Below are positions 7,410 to 14,175 of a stretch of 14,313 nucleotides of DNA, one piece after another. Every line of letters starts with the position of its first letter. Position 1 is the stretch's first letter. The translations under genes were made by a program, and so were the position numbers. The DNA lies in the NCBI GenBank assembly GCA_023410155.1, contig JAEYQF010000183.1, positions 1 through 14,313 on the forward strand, given 5' to 3'. Origin of the DNA: Verrucomicrobiota bacterium (GTDB lineage: Bacteria > Verrucomicrobiota > Verrucomicrobiia > Opitutales > Opitutaceae). Under the pieces are notes generated by a model, which saw nothing but the letters and a program-made list of their open reading frames with translations, had not been told where the DNA came from and searched no databases.

Positions 7410-9124
7410 CAGGAAGCGGGCGACGTGGATTTCTGGCCGAGGAGAGCCTGGAGCACGACGCTGAACACGATGCACATCGCACAGCCGATCGGATTGAGCC
7501 AGAGGTAGCCGATCTCGTGTTCCGGGTAGAGTTTGCCCAGGGCGTAGATGCCGATCACGACCAACTGAGCCGCGATGGCGGCCCAGAACACAGCGGTGCC
7601 GCGCACGTGTTTGAGGAAGAAGGCGACGACGAAGACTCCAAGCAGCGCCGGGTAGAAGATGGAGGCAACGATGTTGAGCGCCTCGATGAGGTTCTCGGCG
7701 AAACTGACGAAGAGCGCGAAGCCGATGGCGAAAACGCCCCAGAGTGCGGTGAACCACTTCGCGTTGCGGACATTCCGGCCTTCGTCGTGGACGGCGAGTG
7801 GGCGAAAGTGCCGCCAAAGATCGATCGTGCTCGTGGTGCCGAGGGCGTTGAGCTCCCCGGCTTTGGAGGAAAGGGCAGACGCGAACATGACTGCGATGAG
7901 CAGACCGATCACGCCGTGGGGGAGCTGCGTGAGAATGAACGTGATGAACACGTAATCGGAGTCGCGCGTCTTTTTCGCCGCGGGATCTGCAGCGTGGAGA
8001 GCGGTGCGAGCCTCCTGGCGGATGCGATTCGACTCGTCCTGTGCGGCCAGCATCGCACTCCGCGCCATGGCTTCGGCGGTGTCATCACCGGAGTCACGTG
8101 CGGCGACCCACGAGCGGATTTTGTCCTGCTTCGCCGCATGCGCGGCGGCGTGGCGCGTTTCCAGTTCGCGGAACGTTTCGCCTTGCGGCCCGTTTACCTG
8201 CCGCTGCCACTGGGTTTGGTTGAAGATGACCGGCGTCGATGGCTGAAACTGATAAAACACGAACAGCAACGCCCCGAGCATCACGATGAAGAACTGCATC
8301 GGGATCTTCAGGACGGCGTTGAACATCAGGCCGAGTCGTCCTTCGCGAAGCGCGGCGCCGCCGATGTAGCGCTGCACCTGCGATTGGTCGGTGCCAAAGT
8401 AGGAGAGCGAGAGGAAGAATCCGCCGAGCAGACCACTCCAGAGGGTATAGCGAAGCTGGAGGTCGGGCGTGTAATCGACGGCTTGGAGTTTGCCCAGTGC
8501 GCCGGCGATCTCAGTCGCATCAGGCGGGAGTTTATAGAGCAGAATCGCGAACGCCGTGAGCATGCCGCCGAAGATCACGCCCATCTGCCATTTCTGCGTG
8601 AGGTTCACCGCGGCGCTGCCGCCTGTCACTGTGTAAACGATCGCGAGCAGGCCGGTGAAGATGATCGTGAGGTCGAGGCGCCACCCGAGCACCGTCGCCA
8701 GGATGATCGACGGTGCATAGATTGTAATGCCAGCTTGGATACCGCGTTGCAGGAGGAAGAGGCTGGCGCCGAGCAGGCGCGTCTTCTGGTCGAAGCGTTT
8801 GCCCAGGTATTCATAGGCGGTGTAGACCCCGAGTTTGCGGTAGATCGGCAAGAACACGGCACAGACAAGAATCAACGCGAGCGGCAGGCCGAAGTAATTT
8901 TGGATGAACGCGATTCCGTTTTCGTAGGCCTGACCAGGCAGCGAGAGATAGGTGATCGTGCTCGCCTGAGTCGCCATGACGGAGATGCCGATCGTGGCCC
9001 AGCCCGTGGTCGCGTTGCCCTTGAGGTAGGTGTTGAGCTTGTCGGTGTGGCGCGTCCGCCACGTGCCATACGCGGCGATGCCGACCATGGTTCCTACGAG
9101 CACGAGCCAATCGATCAGGTTCAT
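7409..9124 (-). CDS. Sodium:solute symporter family (SSS) transporter
   Basis: Inner-membrane secondary transporter, 571 residues with about a dozen hydrophobic segments. Family hallmarks seen: an N-terminal helix followed by YLKGNATTGWATIGISVMATQ (33-53), containing the G-x-x-x-W and SVMATQ sodium-site region; YEYLGKRF (104-111); and YFGTDQSQVQRY (242-253), the conserved SSS loop. Unusual is a hydrophilic, Ala/Arg/Glu-rich insertion at about 295-388, likely helical or coiled coil, between two membrane segments where most SSS members have a short loop. The substrate cannot be read from sequence; sugars, amino acids, sialic acid or vitamins are all known for the family. The start ATG overlaps the stop of the 55-aa gene (ATGA) and its stop overlaps the start of the BshC-like gene (TGATG), so it is probably translated with both. 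Confidence 0.93.
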   Translation of the reverse strand: MNLIDWLVLVGTMVGIAAYGTWRTRHTDKLNTYLKGNATTGWATIGISVMATQASTITYLSLPGQAYENGIAFIQNYFGLPLALILVCAVFLPIYRKLGVYTAYEYLGKRFDQKTRLLGASLFLLQRGIQAGITIYAPSIILATVLGWRLDLTIIFTGLLAIVYTVTGGSAAVNLTQKWQMGVIFGGMLTAFAILLYKLPPDATEIAGALGKLQAVDYTPDLQLRYTLWSGLLGGFFLSLSYFGTDQSQVQRYIGGAALREGRLGLMFNAVLKIPMQFFIVMLGALLFVFYQFQPSTPVIFNQTQWQRQVNGPQGETFRELETRHAAAHAAKQDKIRSWVAARDSGDDTAEAMARSAMLAAQDESNRIRQEARTALHAADPAAKKTRDSDYVFITFILTQLPHGVIGLLIAVMFASALSSKAGELNALGTTSTIDLWRHFRPLAVHDEGRNVRNAKWFTALWGVFAIGFALFVSFAENLIEALNIVASIFYPALLGVFVVAFFLKHVRGTAVFWAAIAAQLVVIGIYALGKLYPEHEIGYLWLNPIGCAMCIVFSVVLQALLGQKSTSPAS

Positions 9125-9288
9125 GCGAAGACGCGGGAGAAGATGGTGAGCGCGATCACGGTCGCGACAAAGCAGGCGAATACGAACAGGTAGACGCCAC
9201 GCCAGGTGCGAAAGCCGGGCACGCCGGGAGTTTCTGGGGAAGAATGGTCCCCCGGGAGCCGGGGATCAGGACGACGCGAGGAACTCAT
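9121..9288 (-). CDS. 55-aa single-pass membrane protein, unknown function
   Basis: A small gene linking the PIG-L and symporter genes. ATG 9288 overlaps the PIG-L stop by 4 nt (ATGA) and its own TGA overlaps the symporter ATG by 4 nt (ATGA), so both ends are fixed by neighbours. The product has a polar N-terminal ~28 residues rich in Pro, Ser and Arg, then one transmembrane helix (GVYLFVFACFVATVIALTIF, 31-50) and a short SRVFA tail. Size, topology and position suggest a small accessory subunit of the symporter or a membrane anchor; no family is recognised. The two perfect ATGA couplings are the main evidence that this frame is real. Confidence 0.75.
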   Translation of the reverse strand: MSSSRRPDPRLPGDHSSPETPGVPGFRTWRGVYLFVFACFVATVIALTIFSRVFA

Positions 9289-11771
9289 TTTCCGAGCGAG
9301 AGAAGATTGGCGAAGAGACGATAAGCGCCGGGCACGCCGGCGGGAAGTTGGCGGAAAAACGCGAGGCCCGTGTAGACGTAGTAACCCTGCCCGTGGCGAG
9401 CGATGAGCAGACCGCTGCGCAGCGGAGCCTCACCGGGATCGCTCATGGCGAGGACGGCGGCGTAGCGATCCTCGTCCCAACTGCTCGGGAAATAGGTGCC
9501 GCGCTCCTGCACCCAGCCGGCGAAATCGGCGTCAGTGATCCGGTTGGGCGTGGTGAGTGCGGGGTGATCGCGCAAGAGGAAGGCCACGGCTGCGTTCTCG
9601 TCAGTCACGCGTTGTTGCGGCGCGCTGCCTTGGATCGAGAGTGGGTAGGGCCCGAGCGCGGTCGTATTCAGATTATGGGGACGATTATATTGGGCGATCA
9701 CCACGCCGCCTTGTGCGACATAGGCGAGCAGGGCAGGGAGACGGTCGCGAAGCGCGGCGTTGTCGTTGAAGGCGCGCACCCCGAGGACGATCGCATCGAA
9801 CTCGCGGAGTTTCCCGGGCGAGGCTTGGGCGAGGTTAACCGTGGCGACTTCACAGCCGAGCAGCCGCAGGGCGGCGGGGATATCGTCGCCCGCACCCGGA
9901 ACATAGCCCACACGCCGCGCCCGCGTGGTCACCTCAAAAGAGGCAACGGCGAGCGATGCGTCGGGCTGCAAGAGTTGCGGCCGCAGATGTGCGTAGCGCA
10001 GCTCGATGCGGTCCCGGTGATAGCGGCGTGGCCCGACCGCGGCGCGCACCGTGATCTGACCATTACCCGGCGAGGCTGGGGCGGAGACCGCGAATTTCAG
10101 CCGCTTTTGCGCGCCAGGAGGGCCCAGTTTGAACGCTTGAGTGGCAGGAGTGATCGACCACCCGTCCGGAGCGGTGAGGGCCAGCGTGCCGGACACGTCG
10201 GGACGGACTGCCGTGAGCTGCAGGGTCACATCCGTGGTTCCGCCGGGCGGAATCCATTCCAGCGGGGGAAGCCAGCTCAGCGCAACCGGAGCGACAATTC
10301 GCAAGGGCACGGATTCGACGCCGCCCTCGGCGTCCAGAATGCGCGCGGTCGGGGCGGTGGCGATTTCGAGCGATTGATCCCCGATTTGGAACTGCTCTCG
10401 CGCGGCGAATTCAGCGGGGTTCTCCGGCAGGCCAATCAGGGCGGAATCCCCCACCGTGGCGATGCCCTCGGCGGGAGCTTCGCGCAACCAGTAGGGCTGG
10501 CTCAGGGGCGCTTCGGCGGGGACCACGAGCGTTGACTCCTCGGTGTGGGTCTGCCCGGGATTGAGCGTGTGGCCGCGCCAGCGAACTGAAATCGGGGCTT
10601 CGGAACGAAGGCGTGCGGTGTGTTGCACGACAATGGATTCGCCGGGCGCTGCCTCGGGGTGTTCGACGGTGCTCTCGACAGTGAGTCCAAGACACGCCTG
10701 CAGGATGCGGTCGAGTTGCGCGCGCTTTTCGACAACCAAGGGATCGTCCTCCAAGACGGCCAGCTGCTTCCGAAGCTCCAGCAGCGCAGGCACGGTCGCC
10801 GCGGGATGCGCGGGATCGAAGGCGGCAAGGATCTGTGCGGTAGCGGGCTCGATCGCCTCACCTCCGGGCACGCGTTTCCAGGTGGTCTCGACGCCTTCCA
10901 TCAGATCCTGCGACACCGGCTCGCCGGCGAGCAGGAGGAAACTTTGCACGTTGGCGCTGGAGGCGGTGCGCGTGGCGAAGCCTCCCAGGCCCTGGGTCTT
11001 GTGCATGCCGCGGCTGCGGTTTGCCAGAGTGCCGAGAGCTTCGCCGGTCACCGGATCTTCGCCCGCGATGTCGAATTCAAGCGTGGTGCCGGTGAGGCCT
11101 TGGCTGCCGCCGCGGCCCCAACTGAACACGTTCCAAAAAACGCGTTTGGGCTGCCAGGGAGCGAGACCCTCGACGAGCTGTTCGGGGAACGCGTTCGCGT
11201 CGCCCGCGAGTTTGAAGGCTTCGACCGCGAGCATCGCCGACGCGGTGTGGTGACCGTGGCCACCACTGCCGGGCGGAATCGGAAAACGCGTCACGATCAC
11301 GTCAGGTCGGAAGGTGCGAATCACACGCACGACATCGGCCAGCACTTCGCGGTGCTTCCAGATGCGGAGTGTTTCTTCGGGATTTTTCGAGAAGCCGAAG
11401 TCGATCGCGCGGGTGAAAAACTGCCGGCCGCCGTCGATCGCGCGGGCGGCGAGAAGCTCCTGCGTGCGCAGGACGCCGAGTTTCTCGCCGAAATCGCCGC
11501 CGAGTTCGTTCTGTCCGCCGTCGCCGCGCGTGAGCGACAAGTAGGCGGTGCGATAGCTGCGACCGCGCGCAGCCCACGCGATGAACTCGGTGTTCTCATC
11601 GTCGGGGTGCGCGGCCACGTAAAGGACGGAGCCGAGCGTGCGGAAGCTGCGCAACTCCTGTGCGATGTCGGCCGGGCTCATCGTCGGGCTCGCGGCCAGC
11701 GCTTCGCCGAGAAGAAGGGCGGAGGCGGCCATCGCCGCGCCGCCCATGTTGATCAACCGCCGCCCGATCAC
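9285..11771 (-). CDS. Large secreted PIG-L (LmbE-like) deacetylase/amidase-family protein
   Basis: 828 residues, far larger than a stand-alone PIG-L enzyme (~230-300). A signal peptide is likely (AAMAASALLLGEALAASP, about 12-29). The PIG-L catalytic domain (about 42-300) has VAAHPDDENTEF (52-63) with zinc and catalytic residues, SLTRGDGGQNELGGDFGE (79-96), RTQELLAAR (102-110), and HGHH (172-175) as the second zinc site. A beta-rich middle (about 360-600) resembles Ig-like or sandwich domains. The last ~200 residues (from VGYVPGAGDDIPAALRLLG) look like a ThuA/GATase1-like alpha/beta domain. PIG-L enzymes remove acetyl or cleave amide groups from GlcNAc-type compounds; mycothiol and bacillithiol conjugate amidases belong here. 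GTG 11771 overlaps the DUF2911 stop by 4 nt (GTGA); an ATG 8 codons later is an alternative. It is coupled to the 55-aa gene downstream. The substrate is unknown; action outside the cytoplasm is inferred from the signal peptide. Confidence 0.88.
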   Translation of the reverse strand: MIGRRLINMGGAAMAASALLLGEALAASPTMSPADIAQELRSFRTLGSVLYVAAHPDDENTEFIAWAARGRSYRTAYLSLTRGDGGQNELGGDFGEKLGVLRTQELLAARAIDGGRQFFTRAIDFGFSKNPEETLRIWKHREVLADVVRVIRTFRPDVIVTRFPIPPGSGGHGHHTASAMLAVEAFKLAGDANAFPEQLVEGLAPWQPKRVFWNVFSWGRGGSQGLTGTTLEFDIAGEDPVTGEALGTLANRSRGMHKTQGLGGFATRTASSANVQSFLLLAGEPVSQDLMEGVETTWKRVPGGEAIEPATAQILAAFDPAHPAATVPALLELRKQLAVLEDDPLVVEKRAQLDRILQACLGLTVESTVEHPEAAPGESIVVQHTARLRSEAPISVRWRGHTLNPGQTHTEESTLVVPAEAPLSQPYWLREAPAEGIATVGDSALIGLPENPAEFAAREQFQIGDQSLEIATAPTARILDAEGGVESVPLRIVAPVALSWLPPLEWIPPGGTTDVTLQLTAVRPDVSGTLALTAPDGWSITPATQAFKLGPPGAQKRLKFAVSAPASPGNGQITVRAAVGPRRYHRDRIELRYAHLRPQLLQPDASLAVASFEVTTRARRVGYVPGAGDDIPAALRLLGCEVATVNLAQASPGKLREFDAIVLGVRAFNDNAALRDRLPALLAYVAQGGVVIAQYNRPHNLNTTALGPYPLSIQGSAPQQRVTDENAAVAFLLRDHPALTTPNRITDADFAGWVQERGTYFPSSWDEDRYAAVLAMSDPGEAPLRSGLLIARHGQGYYVYTGLAFFRQLPAGVPGAYRLFANLLSLGK

Positions 11772-12637
11772 TGGAGGCTGGCGATCAGTGCTTCGTTGAG
11801 GCGGACGTATTCGTCCTTCACTGCGCCGCCGGCCTTCGCCGCGACGTCGATCGACTGACGCGCGGTCGCGATCGCTTCAGTCTTCTTGCCGAGTTTCGCG
11901 AGGATGCGCGCTTTATGATAATAGAAGTAGAACGCGTCCGGCTGCGCCTTGATGGCGGCGTCGACCCAGGTGAGCGCTTTGTTCAGGTCGAGACCGTGCT
12001 CGAGATAGAAGATCGCGGCGGGGAAGTAGAGCTTGTTGGCCGCGTCGGTCGTCATGGCGGATTCGATCTGCGGCACGACTTTGCTCACGACGTCGAAACC
12101 GAGCTTCACCGGCACCAGCGTCTTGTCCCACGCGAGCGTCAGGACGGCGGATTCACTGCGGAGAGCATCGAAGCCGATGGTGAAGGTTTCCACAGGCTGG
12201 CCGAGCGCGACTGGTTTCACGTTCACGCGAGCGATGTCGTCCTTGGCGTCGTAGGCATACGAGCCCCACTCGCCCTTGTCCTTGTGAAGGATGACGGTCC
12301 ATTGGTCGCGACCAGGGATGGTGAAAAGGGCGTAGCTGCCCGCAGCGATTTCCTTGCCCTCGAATTTCACCGGCGTGTTGAACGAGATCTTCGTCGCGAA
12401 GTTCGCTCCCGTGCGCCACACTTCGCCATAAGGCACGAGTCCGCCGAAGATGTCGCGGCCCCTGGCGCTGGGCCGAGCGTAGGTGATCTCAAAGTCCGTG
12501 AGCCCTGCTCGTTGTTTCAGCACCGACACGGGGCTGGGAGAGGGGAAGTCGATCTTCGGACCGTCAGTTTGAGCGCTGGCCGAACACAGACCGGCGAACG
12601 CGAGGGAAGCGAGGACGAGGGAGTGACGCAGGTTCAT
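11768..12637 (-). CDS. Exported DUF2911 protein with C-terminal TPR-like helices, first gene of the operon
   Basis: 289 residues from ATG 12637, chosen because it is followed directly by a signal peptide (LRHSLVLASLAFAGLCSASAQ, cleavage near 22); the open frame continues 17 codons upstream without support. The middle (about 25-170) has DUF2911 hallmarks: ITYARPSARGRDIFGGLVPYGEVWRTGAN, KISFNTPVKFEGKEIAAGSYALFTIPG, and WTVILHKDKGEWGSYAYD, each a separate block. The C-terminal ~90 residues look like TPR-type helical hairpins (LNKALTWVDAAIKAQPDAFY, then AKLGKKTEAIATARQSI). DUF2911 has no established biochemical role that I can state. The stop overlaps the PIG-L GTG start by 4 nt. No Shine-Dalgarno sequence precedes the ATG. 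Confidence 0.9.
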   Translation of the reverse strand: MNLRHSLVLASLAFAGLCSASAQTDGPKIDFPSPSPVSVLKQRAGLTDFEITYARPSARGRDIFGGLVPYGEVWRTGANFATKISFNTPVKFEGKEIAAGSYALFTIPGRDQWTVILHKDKGEWGSYAYDAKDDIARVNVKPVALGQPVETFTIGFDALRSESAVLTLAWDKTLVPVKLGFDVVSKVVPQIESAMTTDAANKLYFPAAIFYLEHGLDLNKALTWVDAAIKAQPDAFYFYYHKARILAKLGKKTEAIATARQSIDVAAKAGGAVKDEYVRLNEALIASLQ

Positions 12638-12683
12638 GAGGAGGGTGGTGAAGGGACTAGCAAATGAGACAGTTGCAACACTT

Positions 12684-12707
12684 GGCATTCCCGATGTCGG
12701 AAATGCC
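12684..12707. promoter_or_regulatory. Operator-like palindrome upstream of the DUF2911-bsh operon
   Basis: Left arm GGCATTCCCGA and right arm TCGGAAATGCC around a central TG; the arms match at 10 of 11 positions. It lies 47-70 nt before the DUF2911 ATG, where a regulator would act on the - strand promoter. The half site GGCATTTCC recurs exactly at 12825-12833. No T-run follows on either strand, so a terminator is unlikely. Confidence 0.45.
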
Positions 12708-13020
12708 GGCCGGGTCTAACGCGGGTCTGACGGGTTGGAAACACTTTGGTTGCGCTGGTCGCAAACGCGGGCGAGCGGCCGCCGTCGCTCGATGAATGGT
12801 TCCCGCCGCTGAGCGCGGCTTCTTGGCATTTCCCTGCCCAGTCGGTTGACAAACCCGCGGAGCGGATAGGTTGCCCTTCCAGCCGAATGCGAGGCCGGTG
12901 TGCCACACCCCCGGGCCCGCTGAGCGGAGACGCCTCATCGTCGATGCGGCCGCCCGCACTCCTGGATCACCGCGGCTTCGTGCGCGGCGGCCTCGCGGCT
13001 AAACCTCAACAACAACTAAC

Positions 13021-13026
13021 AAGGAG
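13021..13026 (+). promoter_or_regulatory. Strong Shine-Dalgarno site of the cupin gene
   Basis: AAGGAG with 8 nt to the ATG at 13035. It is the only textbook ribosome binding site in the window; the other genes have weak or no such sites or rely on overlap with the preceding gene. It fixes the start of the cupin gene. Confidence 0.85.
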
Positions 13027-13034
13027 ACATCGTC

Positions 13035-13382
13035 ATGAATCTGCTCAACACTCTAAAACCCTCCTCCCGCTCCCTCGAGAAAAAGACCATCCTCTCGCAC
13101 GAGGGCTTCGAAGGCGCGATCATGACGCTGCGGGTCGGCGAGGAGAACATGCTCGCAGAAACTGCGTCTCGCGGTGAGCGAATTCTCGTCGTGCTCGAGG
13201 GCGAGGTGACCATCGAATACGGTGGGATCAACACCATCCTCAACCGCGAAGAAGCCATGGTGATCGCTCCGGAACGCGATTGCACCGTGCGTGCCACGGG
13301 CGAGGGCTCCACCCGATTGCTGAAACTCGACGTTCCCGCGCGCCAGGTGGTCAACCCACCATTGGTTACGCTCGAGAGTTAA
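13035..13382 (+). CDS. Small single-domain cupin protein
   Basis: 115 residues forming one cupin-like beta barrel: RVGEENMLAETASRGERILVVLEGEVTIEYGG (33-64, seen as two motif halves) and the second strand set REEAMVIAPERDCTVRATGEG (71-91). The EGEV/I-Y-GG and A-VIAP elements are typical of sensor-type or sugar-binding cupins. The His ligands of metal-dependent cupins are absent (the only His is H22), so a metal enzyme is unlikely. The start is set by the AAGGAG site, and an intrinsic terminator follows 32 nt after the stop, so this is a single-gene transcript. The ligand and role are unknown; stress or nutrient sensing would be a guess. Confidence 0.85.
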   Translation: MNLLNTLKPSSRSLEKKTILSHEGFEGAIMTLRVGEENMLAETASRGERILVVLEGEVTIEYGGINTILNREEAMVIAPERDCTVRATGEGSTRLLKLDVPARQVVNPPLVTLES

Positions 13383-13414
13383 GCTAAGTCTCATTCGAAT
13401 CCACGTGTTTCTCA

Positions 13415-13440
13415 GGCCGGCTTCACCGCCGGCCTTTTTT
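13415..13440 (+). terminator. Rho-independent terminator after the cupin gene
   Basis: Stem GGCCGGC (13415-13421) and GCCGGCC (13428-13434) with loop TTCACC, followed at once by six T residues. It is a perfect 7-bp GC stem in the right place, 32 nt past the cupin stop, and insulates mraZ from the cupin transcript. Confidence 0.92.
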
Positions 13441-13604
13441 GTGCCTCGACGCTTCGAGGTGTCGCCGAACGCCGGGTTTTGGGGAAGCGGGAGCACGGAC
13501 GAACCCCGGCCGCAGGTCAGCGCGAACCCTACGCTCAGCCGCCCGAAACCGCGGCTTCATCGGCAATTGTGAATAACAAAGCCCGATTTTCAGCCGCTCT
13601 GTGC

Positions 13605-13668
13605 TTGACGCAGGTGGGTGAAAGTGGGTTGAAATGGGGCACTGTGGGGCAAGTGGCGGCCCCTTTCC
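13605..13668 (+). promoter_or_regulatory. mraZ promoter/leader with four phased MraZ boxes
   Basis: TGGGN boxes start at 13615, 13625, 13635 and 13645 (TGGGT, TGGGT, TGGGG, TGGGG), each separated by exactly 5 nt. This is the direct-repeat arrangement known to be bound by MraZ for autoregulation of the dcw operon (TGGGN with 5-nt spacers in E. coli). TTGACG at 13605-13610 is a possible -35 element; no good -10 hexamer is seen, and the boxes would overlap the core promoter. The last box ends 19 nt before the mraZ ATG. No Shine-Dalgarno sequence is present. Confidence 0.75.
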
Positions 13669-14121
13669 ATGGCGCAACCGGGCAAAGCTTTCTACACCGG
13701 AGTCTTCCGGCACACCCTCGACGACAAGGGACGTCTCACCGTCCCGTCGGCTTGGAGAAGCGCGCACGGCGACGGAGAAACGTTCCTCGCGACGCCCCAT
13801 CCAGACGGCTACATCGCGGTCCTTCCGCCCGCCGAAGTGGAGAAACTCCACGCCAAGATCGCGCAACTCGCCCTCAGCGACGGACCCGCGCAGGACTTTG
13901 CCGCGCGCTTCTTCGCCGAGACGCAGAGCTTCACCTTCGACAAGGCCGGTCGTATCGGCCTGGAGGATACACTGCTTTCTCACGCGGGCCTCGACGGCGA
14001 TGCCGTGCTCGTCGGCTCGCTGACCAAGTTCAACATCTACTCGCCCTCGCGCTGGGAAAAAGTCCAGGCGCGCACGGCGGGAGAAAACTTCGGCGACCTC
14101 ATGCGCCGCATGGGAATCTGA
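13669..14121 (+). CDS. mraZ: Transcriptional regulator MraZ, first gene of the dcw cluster
   Basis: DNA-binding ring-forming regulator that represses the division and cell-wall (dcw) operon, including its own gene. 150 residues, the normal length. It has the two SpoVT/AbrB-like half-domains with their signature loops: DDKGRLTVPSAWR (18-30) and DKAGRIGLEDTLL (91-103), plus ARFF (79-82) between them and the C-terminal WEKVQAR/FGDLMRRMGI segment. ATG 13669 is supported by the conserved FYTGVFRHTLD beginning just after it. The four TGGGN boxes directly upstream fit autoregulation. rsmH normally follows; here a repeat array begins 54 nt after the stop and rsmH must lie outside the window. Confidence 0.95.
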   Translation: MAQPGKAFYTGVFRHTLDDKGRLTVPSAWRSAHGDGETFLATPHPDGYIAVLPPAEVEKLHAKIAQLALSDGPAQDFAARFFAETQSFTFDKAGRIGLEDTLLSHAGLDGDAVLVGSLTKFNIYSPSRWEKVQARTAGENFGDLMRRMGI

Positions 14122-14175
14122 ACATGCGCCGCCACGCCAATCTTCTCGCGGCGCGCCTCGTGCCCCTGTCCGGAT

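Larger units (their letters stand above)
12638..13034. promoter_or_regulatory. Divergent intergenic region between the bsh-type operon and the cupin gene
   Basis: 397 nt with no convincing gene. It must hold promoters for both directions. Visible elements: an imperfect palindrome at 12684-12707, a tandem 11-mer pair at 12711-12732 (CGGGTCTAACG, then CGGGTCTGACG), a lone GGCATTTCC at 12825-12833, and a TTGACA at 12845-12850 with TAGGTT 15 nt later as a poor + strand promoter candidate for the cupin gene. Short frames across the region have no recognisable protein features. Confidence 0.5.

Noticed and set aside
7517..9193. 558-aa open frame on the + strand opposite the symporter
   Set aside because: Extremely rich in Arg, Glu, Asp and Gln with no domain; it is the antisense shadow of a GC-rich gene whose membrane protein is clear.
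10620..11858. 412-aa + strand frame opposite the PIG-L gene
   Set aside because: Composition and lack of motifs mark it as antisense to the catalytic domain, whose HPDDE and HGHH motifs are on the - strand.
12746..13177. 143-aa + strand frame in the divergent intergenic region
   Set aside because: Runs out of frame into the cupin gene, has no domain and no ribosome binding site.
14126..14154. GCGCCGC / GCGGCGC hairpin as a terminator after mraZ
   Set aside because: 15-nt loop and no T-run; such short GC arms are expected by chance at this composition.
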